From Myxococcales bacterium (lineage in GTDB: Bacteria; Myxococcota_A; Bradymonadia; REDH01): DNA of 64,000 nucleotides. Made by a program: the position numbers and the translations under genes. The first letter of the stretch is position 1. The number at the start of each line of letters is the position of its first letter. The DNA lies in NCBI GenBank assembly GCA_020633625.1, contig JACKDJ010000005.1, positions 183,964 through 247,963 of the forward strand. The letters are read 5' to 3'. Under the pieces are notes generated by a model. The model was not told where the DNA came from. It made no database searches and was given only the letters and a program-made list of their open reading frames with translations. This document shows positions 1-9,400 of this stretch, piece by piece.

Positions 1-2
1 GC

Positions 3-902
3 TCAAACGACCGGAACAGCGATGGCGCTCCGGACGACACCGTCGAGGTGCGTGCGGCCGGCGGCGGGACGTTCCGGGCATCTCCGCTGTCGTTCGGCAC
101 TCACGGGGCGGCGCTTCAGTTTGGCGTCGCGAGCTACGACGGCACCACGCTGCAGACGACGTCGTCGGGCTTCGATGTGCAGTTCCCACTGTCGGATCCC
201 TGCCAGTACGAGTGGCACGAGACGGAGTCGCTGCCGAGCGGTGCGCGCTGCCGCGGCGAAGAGCTCAGCCCGTTCGTCCTGCGCGACGCGCGCGTCGAGG
301 GCGACGTCACGCTCGACGGGGGTGTTACGTCGACGGGTGAGCAGGGGATCTTCGTCGGAGGCTACGTCCACCTCGACCAGTTCGCCGCCTCGCTCAATGC
401 GGCGTTTGCCGACAACTGCGGCTGTGCGGGCGTTGGCCGCGAAGAGAACATCGTGACGAGCTCGGTCGTCGAGGGCGACTATGTGCTCGACTGCGCGCGC
501 GTTCCGACCGAGGAGGAGGTGGCGGCGTGCATCCCGGGGAAGGTGACCTGCCACACGATGGCGCAGGTCTGTGCAGCGCTGCCGCTGCTGTCGAACTCGG
601 CGGAGTACGACGCGGACGGCGACGGCGTCGACGACAGCGTGTCGTTCGGGTTCGCGGCGACGGTCGTCCCGGCGACGATGGACGCGACGGCCCTGATGGG
701 CGCGCGCGAGGACTGCCGGACAGACGACGACGAAGACGGAGACGGGCTGGCGCGGTGCGAGGACCCCGAGTGCTGGGACGACACCAACTGCGGCGGCGAC
801 GGCTGGGGTGAGCGCTGCCACAACGGCTACGACGACGACGGCGACGGCGACGTCGACTGCGACGACTCGCAGTGCCGCGACAACCGCGCCTGCGCACTCT
901 AG
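3..902 (+). CDS. C-terminal part of a secreted Asp/Cys-rich protein (5' end outside window)
   Basis: The reading frame is open from the window edge to the TAG at 900, about 299 codons, so the true start lies to the left. The last 60 residues contain two Asp-rich, calcium-site-like stretches, EDGDGLARCEDPEC and YDDDGDGDVDCDDSQC. These resemble the metal-binding-motif repeats found in many exported myxobacterial proteins. The part before them has several Cys residues and no membrane helix. I infer an exported or surface protein, probably a lipoprotein whose signal is off the edge. No enzymatic domain is recognised. The next gene on the same strand starts 117 bases downstream and is unrelated. 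Confidence 0.75.
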   Translation, partial: SNDRNSDGAPDDTVEVRAAGGGTFRASPLSFGTHGAALQFGVASYDGTTLQTTSSGFDVQFPLSDPCQYEWHETESLPSGARCRGEELSPFVLRDARVEGDVTLDGGVTSTGEQGIFVGGYVHLDQFAASLNAAFADNCGCAGVGREENIVTSSVVEGDYVLDCARVPTEEEVAACIPGKVTCHTMAQVCAALPLLSNSAEYDADGDGVDDSVSFGFAATVVPATMDATALMGAREDCRTDDDEDGDGLARCEDPECWDDTNCGGDGWGERCHNGYDDDGDGDVDCDDSQCRDNRACAL

Positions 903-1019
903 CAGACGAGGGCCTCGCGCGGTGCGCCGCCACGGCGGCCATCGCGCGACGCGCCGCCCGCTTCAATTCGGGGCAACGACCGGCTAGACTCCGCCGTGAA
1001 TCCCCACGGTGGAGCGACC

Positions 1020-3287
1020 GTGTTCGTACAGTGTGTTGGTTGCGGAAAGAACGTCTCGCACAAGGCGCCTAGCTGCCCTTTTTGCGGTACGGCGGTCGAG
1101 CTCACGCCGAGCGAGCGCGCAGCACCGCGCGGCGGTGAGACGATTACGCGCTTCTGCGACCACGTTCAGGTGGCGCAGGAGTGCGTGGACACGTTCGCGC
1201 AGCACGGGATCGTGCTCGAGTTCTCGTTCGCCAGCGTCGCGGCGCTGGACGAGATCCTCAACGATCTCTTCGGTGCACAGGGCGTCTCGCCGCACACCGA
1301 GTCCTGGCGTCCCGACGAGGCCGACCGCCGGATGATCGCCATGGTCGGGAGCTACGTCGGCGAGCTGCTGCGCAGGACCCTCGGCGGCGACTGGAGCGAC
1401 GACCCCGACCACGTCGGCAAGCCCCTGTACGTGCGGCTGGATCTTGGCGAGGGTGGCGTGATCTGGCCGCTGGAGCGAGCTTACCGGCGGCTCAAGGACG
1501 GCGAGATGGCTGCCCTCTCGGAATACGTTCGTCGAGTCCAGTCGGAGGTGCTCGGGGGCCCGATCGACCAGGATGCGGTCGCATGGGCGAATCAGGCGTC
1601 GGATTTCCTCAAGTTGGACCGACTGGAGACTGCGGCGACATTCGCAGACCGGGCGCTGACGATCGACCCCAATCTCAGCGAGGGGTGGTACTGCCGCGGG
1701 GTGGTTGCAGAGCGCCGCGGACGCAAGGTCGACGCGACGTTCGCGTTCGAGCAGGCGCGGAAGTTCGACCTCGCCGGCGACGGCCCTTTCCTCGCGCACC
1801 TCGATGAGCGCATCGCCGCGCTGCGTTCGGTGAGCGTGTCTCAGCACGCTGCCGCCACCGAGCGGGCTGCCTCGGGGATGCGAGACTCCGGTCCGTTTCC
1901 GGGAGCCCCGCGCTCGACCTCCGGCCCGTCGCCGTCTGCAGGATCTGCGGGGGACGCGACGGCAGACCCGCTGATGCGGCCGCCGATGTCCGCGCCGCCG
2001 ATCCCGCCCGCGGCAGCGGCGCTGACATCGCTGGCGCAGAGGCTGGTGATTGACGATGCGCCTGCTGCTCCGGCCGCGGTCAGCGCACCGGCGCCGAGGC
2101 CGCCCGACCCATCGCCCGCGCCGGCGGAGCTCGATCCCACGGAGCTCGCCTTCGCCGACACCTTCCTCGGGTCGATCGATGGCGCGCGAACGGGTGCTGC
2201 CGCGTCGACCGCGGCCGGCGTCTCGCACAACACCGCTCCGCCGGGAGCGTGGATCTCCCCGAAGTCGGGCTCGTTCCCACGCGTCCTCGCGCTGAGGACG
2301 GGCGGCGGATTCCGCCCCGTGGACGCCGAGACGGGATCCGAACCCACGGTACCGCGACGCGACAGCAGCGGCGCGCGCGCCGTGGCGCCGCCTGCAACGG
2401 ATCTCCCTGGTCCGGACGAGCGGTCGCCGGCGCCGGCTGCCGCGCACTCGGAGTTGGCGACGCCGCCCGCGGGCGCCGCAGCCGTCGACCCGGTCGAGCC
2501 GGCCGGGTCCGGTGCTCCGGCGAGCCCGGGGCTTGCCGCGACGATTCCACGCGCCGTCTCGTCGAGCGAGCTGGCAGCGACCGGGAGCGAGACGACGGGA
2601 GACTCGACACTGGCGCGACTCAACTTGGCAACCCGAGAGTCGCGACCGCAGCCGGCGGCACCAGCATCCAAGACGGAGCGGGACACATTGGTCCGCCCGG
2701 CCGACGCGGACATCACGTCGGTAGTCGAGGTCGAGACACTGACGGCTGACGGACGACAGCTGTCCGTCCAGGGTCGCTTCGAGGAGGCCGCGGCCTGCTT
2801 CAGGCGCGCGCTGGAGCTCGAGCCATGGGCCTTGAACGCGTCGCTGGGTCTCGCGACCGCCCTCATGGCGCTGAGTCGTGCCGAGGACGCGGTCGCGGCG
2901 TTGGAGCCGCTGGTCGAGGGTCGGAACCCGGCGACGCTCGCGCTGCTTGCCCGAGCACACGCCGCGCTCGACGACCACGAATCTGCAACCCGCGTGTGCG
3001 ACCTCGCGCTTCGGGTCCAGCCGGACCGCGTCGACGTGTGGATACTGCACGGGCACTCCTGCGCCGCCCTCGGTCGGAATGACGAAGCGATCAGGGCGTT
3101 CTCGCGCGCGCTCGCGCTCGACGGCTCGCGCGCTGACGGCTGGCGCGGCCTCGCGACCGTGGCGGCCACGGCCGGCGACCACGCTCGCGCCCGGCTGGCA
3201 TGGGTGGCCTACCTCGGTCTCGAGCACCCAAGCGCGACGGCCTCGATCCGCGCGGCGCAGCGAGAGCTGGCGAAGCTCGCCGGTTAG
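1020..3287 (+). CDS. Zinc-ribbon / TPR protein
   Basis: A protein of 755 residues. Near the N-terminus a zinc ribbon is visible as CVGCG and CPFCG. A globular region follows (about residues 45-180) with the segment VGSYVGELLRRTLGGDW, which looks like the DUF3806-type fold. A short TPR pair sits at about 205-260. Residues 260-565 are a low-complexity Ala/Pro/Ser/Thr linker, and residues 570-740 hold about four TPR units (for example GRFEEAAACFRRALELEP). No signal peptide is seen, so it is probably a cytoplasmic scaffold. GTG at 1020 was chosen because GGTGGAG lies 5 bases upstream; GTG at 996 is in frame but has no ribosome binding site. It converges on the giant TPR gene. The function is unknown. 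Confidence 0.85.
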   Translation: MFVQCVGCGKNVSHKAPSCPFCGTAVELTPSERAAPRGGETITRFCDHVQVAQECVDTFAQHGIVLEFSFASVAALDEILNDLFGAQGVSPHTESWRPDEADRRMIAMVGSYVGELLRRTLGGDWSDDPDHVGKPLYVRLDLGEGGVIWPLERAYRRLKDGEMAALSEYVRRVQSEVLGGPIDQDAVAWANQASDFLKLDRLETAATFADRALTIDPNLSEGWYCRGVVAERRGRKVDATFAFEQARKFDLAGDGPFLAHLDERIAALRSVSVSQHAAATERAASGMRDSGPFPGAPRSTSGPSPSAGSAGDATADPLMRPPMSAPPIPPAAAALTSLAQRLVIDDAPAAPAAVSAPAPRPPDPSPAPAELDPTELAFADTFLGSIDGARTGAAASTAAGVSHNTAPPGAWISPKSGSFPRVLALRTGGGFRPVDAETGSEPTVPRRDSSGARAVAPPATDLPGPDERSPAPAAAHSELATPPAGAAAVDPVEPAGSGAPASPGLAATIPRAVSSSELAATGSETTGDSTLARLNLATRESRPQPAAPASKTERDTLVRPADADITSVVEVETLTADGRQLSVQGRFEEAAACFRRALELEPWALNASLGLATALMALSRAEDAVAALEPLVEGRNPATLALLARAHAALDDHESATRVCDLALRVQPDRVDVWILHGHSCAALGRNDEAIRAFSRALALDGSRADGWRGLATVAATAGDHARARLAWVAYLGLEHPSATASIRAAQRELAKLAG

Positions 3288-3342
3288 GCGACCGGGAACC
3301 CGCCACCCGGGAACCCGCCCGACGGCAGTTGATCCGGCCGTC

Positions 3343-3368
3343 CCCGCCCGAAACTACCTTCGGGCGGG
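3343..3368. other. Inverted repeat between convergent genes
   Basis: A 10-bp perfect stem (CCCGCCCGAA paired with TTCGGGCGGG) with a 6-base loop lies in the 122-bp gap between the stops of the two convergent TPR genes. No T-run follows on either strand, so it is only a possible factor-assisted bidirectional terminator. The same gap also contains a short direct repeat, CGGGAACCCGCC, near 3295. Confidence 0.35.
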
Positions 3369-3409
3369 CGGCGCTCTCCGAAACTGCTCTCGGGTGGGGC
3401 TGCGCTCGC

Positions 3410-6400
3410 CTAGAGTTCCGTCGCCGAAGCGAGCGCGGATGCGAAGGCTGGCGTGGCGGCGTATCGGACTAGGTCGACTAGGCCCGGCGCTCCGGCGGTG
3501 TATTCGTCGAACGCGGCTGCGTCGTCGAACACCGATGGACGCTCGAGGTCTGCCTCGACCTTGGCGAGCAGGCGGACGACCTGGAGGAGGTCGGCGCCCG
3601 CGACGAGGCCGGCGTGGCGGGCGGCGCTCCGGCATGCTTCCCAGTAGCGGGCCGAGGTCGCGTGCAGGTCGAGATCCGCGGGGAAGGCGCCGAGGGCGTC
3701 GGCCCAGATGGCGAGCTGCTCGAGCGACGCGAGCGCCTGGATCCGGACCGCGAGACGGCCCCCCGCCTCGGTCCGCGCGTCGCGCAGGCCGACCGCAGCC
3801 CACAGACCTTCGACGAACGCGGTCCGTTCGGCGGCGTCGAGTGAGGCGAGCGCGAGCCGACCTGGCATGCAGAGCTCGATCCCGTAGGCGAGCACGAAGC
3901 CGATTTCGGCGCGCGCGAGCTGCTGGAAGACGTCGGCGCGGACTGCGACGACCGGGCCGTCCGTCCCCGCGAACACTTCGAGCGCGTTGGCGAGCTCACC
4001 CGCGCGATAGAGGCTCGCGCCGTCGACGCCGAGCTGCGAGGCAAGTGCACCGAACGTGCGGCCGAGGTTCGAGTGGACGCTCACGACCGCAGCCGTGTCC
4101 CCGGAGGCGCTGGCGACATCCGTGACACCGAGCGAGCCGATCATGTCGAGCGACTCGACCACGTCGCGCAGTGGCGCAAGATCTGTCGGCCACTCCGCGT
4201 CGATGACGTCGCGGCTGGCAAGGAGGATGGGGGGACGCTCGTACTCGCGTCTCATCTCGCGCAGGCGTGCCTTGATCGTGTCGTCGGCCGACCGAATCAT
4301 CAGGGCCGGCGCGAGCACGCACCACGCCAAGTTCGGCCGGTCGTCGACGATCGCCGCGCCAAAGTCGAGGAGGTGGGTGTATGACGGCGGGCCCGCGGCC
4401 ACGAGCTGGGCGACCAGGTCGTGATGCGCTTCGCTCCCCGGCGCCCGCGCGGCGACGAGCTCGCCCAGCTCACGCATCGCGGCGGCCGAGGGGGCGGCGG
4501 CGAGTGAGGAGCGCAGGTACTCCTCTGCTCGGCCGGGGTCGTCGAGCTGGCCCTGGGCGATGCGAGCCATGCGCAGGTAGGCGTCGGAGCGCTCGGTCGC
4601 GCTGCCGGCGTCGGACTCGGTGATCGCTTCGAGGATCTGGAGCAGACCATCCCAGTCCTGGCGGCGCTCGAGCACGCCAGCCAGCGCCGTCCGTGCCGCG
4701 TTCAGGTCCGGATCATACGACAGCGCCATGTCGAACGCGTCGATGGCCTCGGCCTCGCGCCCGTCGTGCTGTGCGTAGATCTCGCCGCGGGCGAGCCAGA
4801 GGGAGGCGAGCTCGTCGGCGTCGTCACTCGCCGACTCGAGGAGCGTGTCGACGACGTCGAGGCCGCGGTCGAGCTCACCGCGTCGCTGGTAGTGGCGGAA
4901 GATGCGCAGCAGGAGCTCGCGTGACTCCAGTCCCTCGGCGCGAGCGAGCTCGTAGCAGCCGCCTGCCTCGTCGGCGTCCCCGAGTCCGTCTTCCCAGAGC
5001 ACACCGACGCGGAACAGCAGTGACGCCCTCCGCGCGGGGTCGAGCTCGGTGACGAGCGCCCGGATGAGGTGCTCGATCGCGGAGACGTAGTTTCCACGCG
5101 CCGCTTCGGCGTCGGCGAACGCCTGGAGCGCCTCGGGGAAGAGCGGTCGTCCGCGCAGGGCACGCCGGAAGTCGTCGCGCGCGGCGTCGACACGCCCGGC
5201 AGCCGCGTGCGCAGCGCCACGGGCGAAGTAGACATCCGATAGCAGGTCGGCGGGTATGGACGCGGCGTGCCGCGCGAGCAGTGAGTCGAGCACGTAGAAC
5301 GCGTCGGCGAGCTCGCCGCGGGCCGTCATCAGCCGCGAGACTGCGACGGCGGTCGCGGCGTGGGCCGGCGCGATGCTGTGGACGCGGCGGATCATCCGCT
5401 CGTGCTCATCGCCGAGCCCGAGCGCCAGCGTGGACTCGGCGATCGCGAGGAGCCGCCCCGCCTCGACGTCGAAGGTCTCCATTCGGAGCGGACTGGTGCG
5501 GCGAAGCGCCTCGAGGGCCCCGACAGCGGCGCGGTGCGCGAGCCCGTCGTCGCCGGCCGCGCGCGCGAGTGACGCCACGAGATCCCAGGCGTCTACGGAG
5601 TTTGGATCCGTTGCCGTGGCGCGCCGTGCGAGGTCGAGCGCGATCGATTCATCCGCGGCGCGCGTCGCGGCGGCCGTCGCGACCAGCGCGGCGGCGCGCT
5701 GCGGGTACGTCAGCTCTCGCTCCCCGGGAGCGGTGAGCAGTGCGGCCTCGGGTCGCAGCTCCTTCTTCCGGCGGCCGATCGCCATCAGAGCGAGCTTTGC
5801 CGGCTCGCAGTTCGGGTGGACGCGGCGCGCCTCGCGGTAGAAATCGGCGACCCGGGCGCTAAGGTCTTCGTGCTCATCGCACACCTCCGCGAGGTGGCAG
5901 AGAACGAGGCTAGCGTCCTCGGGCGGGAGCAGCCGCGCTTGGGCGCGCCGTCGCGAGACGTACTCTTCGTGGTCGCCACGCTCGAGCGCAGCCATGGCGA
6001 GCGCGAGCAGCGCGGCCTCGTCTTCGGCGTCCTCGCGAACGAGCGATCGCCACACGCCGATCGCGCCGTCGTGGTCGTCGAGGTTGCACCAGAGCAGCCG
6101 GGCGCGCTCCCGCATGACCTCGACGCGTTCTGCGTCATCGGTCAGCTTCGCGGCGGTGTCCGCCAGCAGGGCTGCGAGGTCGGCGAAACGCTCCTGCGAC
6201 CTCAGCAGGTGTGCGTAGTGACGGCTCAGAACGACGTCGTCGGGCTCGACCTCCATGAGTGCCCGGAACACGGTCTCGCGCTCGGCCGACGTGAGGTCGT
6301 CGCAGCGCATCGACTCGTCGAGCGCGACGCGCAGCGTCTCGCGGCGTGCGGCCGCGCTCTCCAGGGCGGCGGCGCGGTCGACGAAGAGGAGGATCCGCTC

Positions 6401-9400
6401 TCGCGTGCGACCGAGCGACTCGAGGAGTTCGACGAGCGGCTCGAAGCCTTCGCTGAGCACACCCTCCCGCGCGACGAGCCCCTGGAGCGTCTCGACCGCG
6501 CCCTCGGGATCGTCGAGGCGCTCGAGCTGAAGTCGCGCGATACGGAGCTCGATCGCGGCGCGCTGCTCTTCGGGCGCTCGGGAGAGCTCCTGCATTGAGA
6601 ACTCGAGCATGAGGCGCGGATCGTCGAGCGCGCCGACGATGGCCTCCACCCGTTCGAGCGCCGCCGCATTGTCGGGGTCCCGCGCCAGCACGCGCCCGTA
6701 GGCGACCAACGCCTGCTGCGGATCGTCGAGGTGCTCCTCCGCGATTGTCCCCACGCGGAGCAGCCGTTCCGTCGGGTCCTCGTCGTCGGCGGCGATCTCG
6801 ATCGCCCGCAGCAGCCGGTCTTGCAGATCGTGCCACTGGCGTGCGTCCTCGTGCGCCGCGATCATCACCTCGAGCGAGCGCCGCTCGTCGTCGCGAAGCT
6901 CCAGCAGGCGGCGGTGGAGCTCGACCGCGGATGCGGGTGCGCCCGCCGGGCCTTCGAGGATCTCTGCGGCGCGTCGAAGCAGGCCGACCGACGTGTGCGC
7001 GTCGTCCGCCAAGGCCGCGGCTCGGCGCAGGCTAGTCGCGAGCGCGACGTGGGCGCCTGTGCTCTCGGCCAGCTCTCCCAAGCGCGCGGCGATCTCCGAC
7101 GAGTCTGGCTCAACTGCGAGCGCCAGCGCCACGAGTCCGAACGCTCTCGCGGGCTCCGACGTCTCTCTCGCGTAGAGTTCTGCGAGCGCGACGATGCCGT
7201 CGGTGCCGCGCCCTCGGGAGACGTCTGCGAGCTCGGCGGCCTCGACGACCGGCAGAACCCAGTCCCACTCCTCGAGCGCCGCCGCGTCCGCGAGCATCTG
7301 CGCGCGGACGTCGGGCTCGGACCGGTCGAGGCGGAACTGGCGCAGCGTCTGGTGGAACGCCAGCGCTGCGTCTGCCAGGGGCCCACGCCCCACAGCCTCG
7401 AGGCGCGCCGCGATCTGTCGCCGCTCTTCGTCGTCGCGACACGCGTCGCCGACCTCGACGAGCACGTTGACGAGGTCGCCCCACAGTCCGTGCTCGTGTG
7501 CGAGGCGCCCGAGCTCGTTGATCGGCTCCCAAGTCTGCGGGTCGAGCTCGATGAGGCGACGCAGCTCCAGGAACGCGCGGCGCGGATCCGCGATCTCTTC
7601 CTCTAGCACCCGGGCGCGCTCGCGGATCAGCGCACGGCGCTCCGCAGCATCCGTCGTCTCTGCCGCGCGGCGCTCGAGCAGCGCGAGCAGGTCTTCGTGC
7701 CGCCCGGTCGCAGCGGCGAGCGCGCGCAGCGACTCGATCACCTCTGCGGTCGCGTCGCCCGCGAGCAGCGAACTCTGACGCGCGACGTAGGCGCGATCGG
7801 GTCTCTCCAGCGGACCTGCCAACAGAGCAACCCGCCGCGCCTGCAGCGCTTCGCGCACCGCCCCATCGAGCGCGGCGATCCGCGAGGTCAGAAGCGCGAC
7901 GACTTCTTCGTGTGCCTCGGCTTCGGTCCCTGCGGTCAGCACCGATTCGAGGACGTCGGCGTCGTCGGGGATCAGGAGGTGGACGCGCCGGAGCCGCTCG
8001 AAGCGACCGCGCGCGTCATCGGCGCTGAGTAGCTCCACCGAGCGACGCAGGTGTGCCGCCACCTCGGCGGGGTCTTCGAACCCGCCCACCGCCTGGTCGA
8101 CGGCACCGAGCGCGAGGTCCGTTCGTCCGGCGGCGGAGTACAGCGCGACGAGCGCGTCGAGGGCGTGAGCGTTGCGCCGGTCCCAGTGTAGAACGCGCTC
8201 GTACGCGGCCGCCGCGGCGCGCGGCTGGGCAGCCGTCTCCCAGAGATCCGCGACGCGGAGCGCGAGCGCGACTCGCGCGTCCCGGTCTGTCTCGGCGAGG
8301 AGCTCCTGCTCGATCGCACCGATTTGCTGCTCGACCTCGGCAGCGGCGCCGTAGTGCCGTGCCAGACTCGCGAGGGCCGCTTGGTCCCACGGCGCGTAGT
8401 CGAGGACACGCAGCCACGCCGCGACCGAGCGGTCCGGCGCGTCTGCGTTCGCGTCGAGGTTCTCTGCGGCCATGCGGCTGAGCCGAAGCGCGCGCTCCCC
8501 ACCCTTCGTGAGCGAGATCTGGCGCAGCAGGGCGAGGTTCAGCGCCTCGAAGTCTCCGCGCGCGCGATGCAGCTCCATCAGCCGCTCGCGCGAGTCGAGG
8601 TCTGTAGGATCGAGCCGGAGGATCTCCCGCCAGGCGGCCTCCGCGCGCTCGCTGTCTTCGAGTCCGTCCGCGTACGTCGCTGCCAGGCGGCGCAGCGCGT
8701 CGAGGCGCGCCGGGGCGTCGAGGTTGCCCGGGGTGACGACCTTCTCGAGGGCGCGCGCCAGACCGTTGGCGTCTCCGGTCTGCGAATAGAGTTCGGCGAG
8801 CGCTTGCCAGGCGGCAAAGTCGTCTGGCGACACGCCGAGGTGGCGCTCCCGAAGCTCGATCGCTCGGCCAAGATCGCCGAGCGAGTCCCGCGCGACCTCC
8901 GCGGCGGTCGCGAGGAGGTCGGCACGCTCAGCGTCGCTCTCTGTGGCGTCGGCGCGCGTCAGCAGCGCATCCATCAACGTGTCGAACTGACCCGACGTGC
9001 GCAGGTACGAGTGGTAGCGGCTGCGGGCGAGCGAGTCGCCCGGGTCGACTCGAAGAACGTCCGTGTAGAGCTGCGCGGCCTGCGCCAAGCGTCCAGCTTC
9101 CCAGAGGGCGTCCGCCACCTGCATCCGACGAGCACGCGCCTCGGCGACGCCGAGCGCGGCGACTCCATCGGTCGCCAACCGCTCGAGCCGGTCCCAGTCT
9201 CCCGTCTCGGCGTAGATTCGAGCGAGCTGCTGCGTGACGATCGGGTCGTCGCGGCGCTCCGAGGCGAGCCGCTCGAGGATCGCCGCCGCGGCCTCTGGTC
9301 TTTGATTGCCGGCGAGCTCGATCTCGGCGAGCTCGCGGAGAAGCAGCGACGGCACGGCGTCCTGCTTGTCGAGCAGGCGCCCGACGTACGCGGCCAGATC

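Noticed and set aside
984..3227. A 747-codon minus-strand frame opposite the zinc-ribbon/TPR gene
   Set aside because: The plus strand has a zinc ribbon, TPRs and a good ribosome binding site; the minus frame shows no recognisable domain and is Arg-rich.
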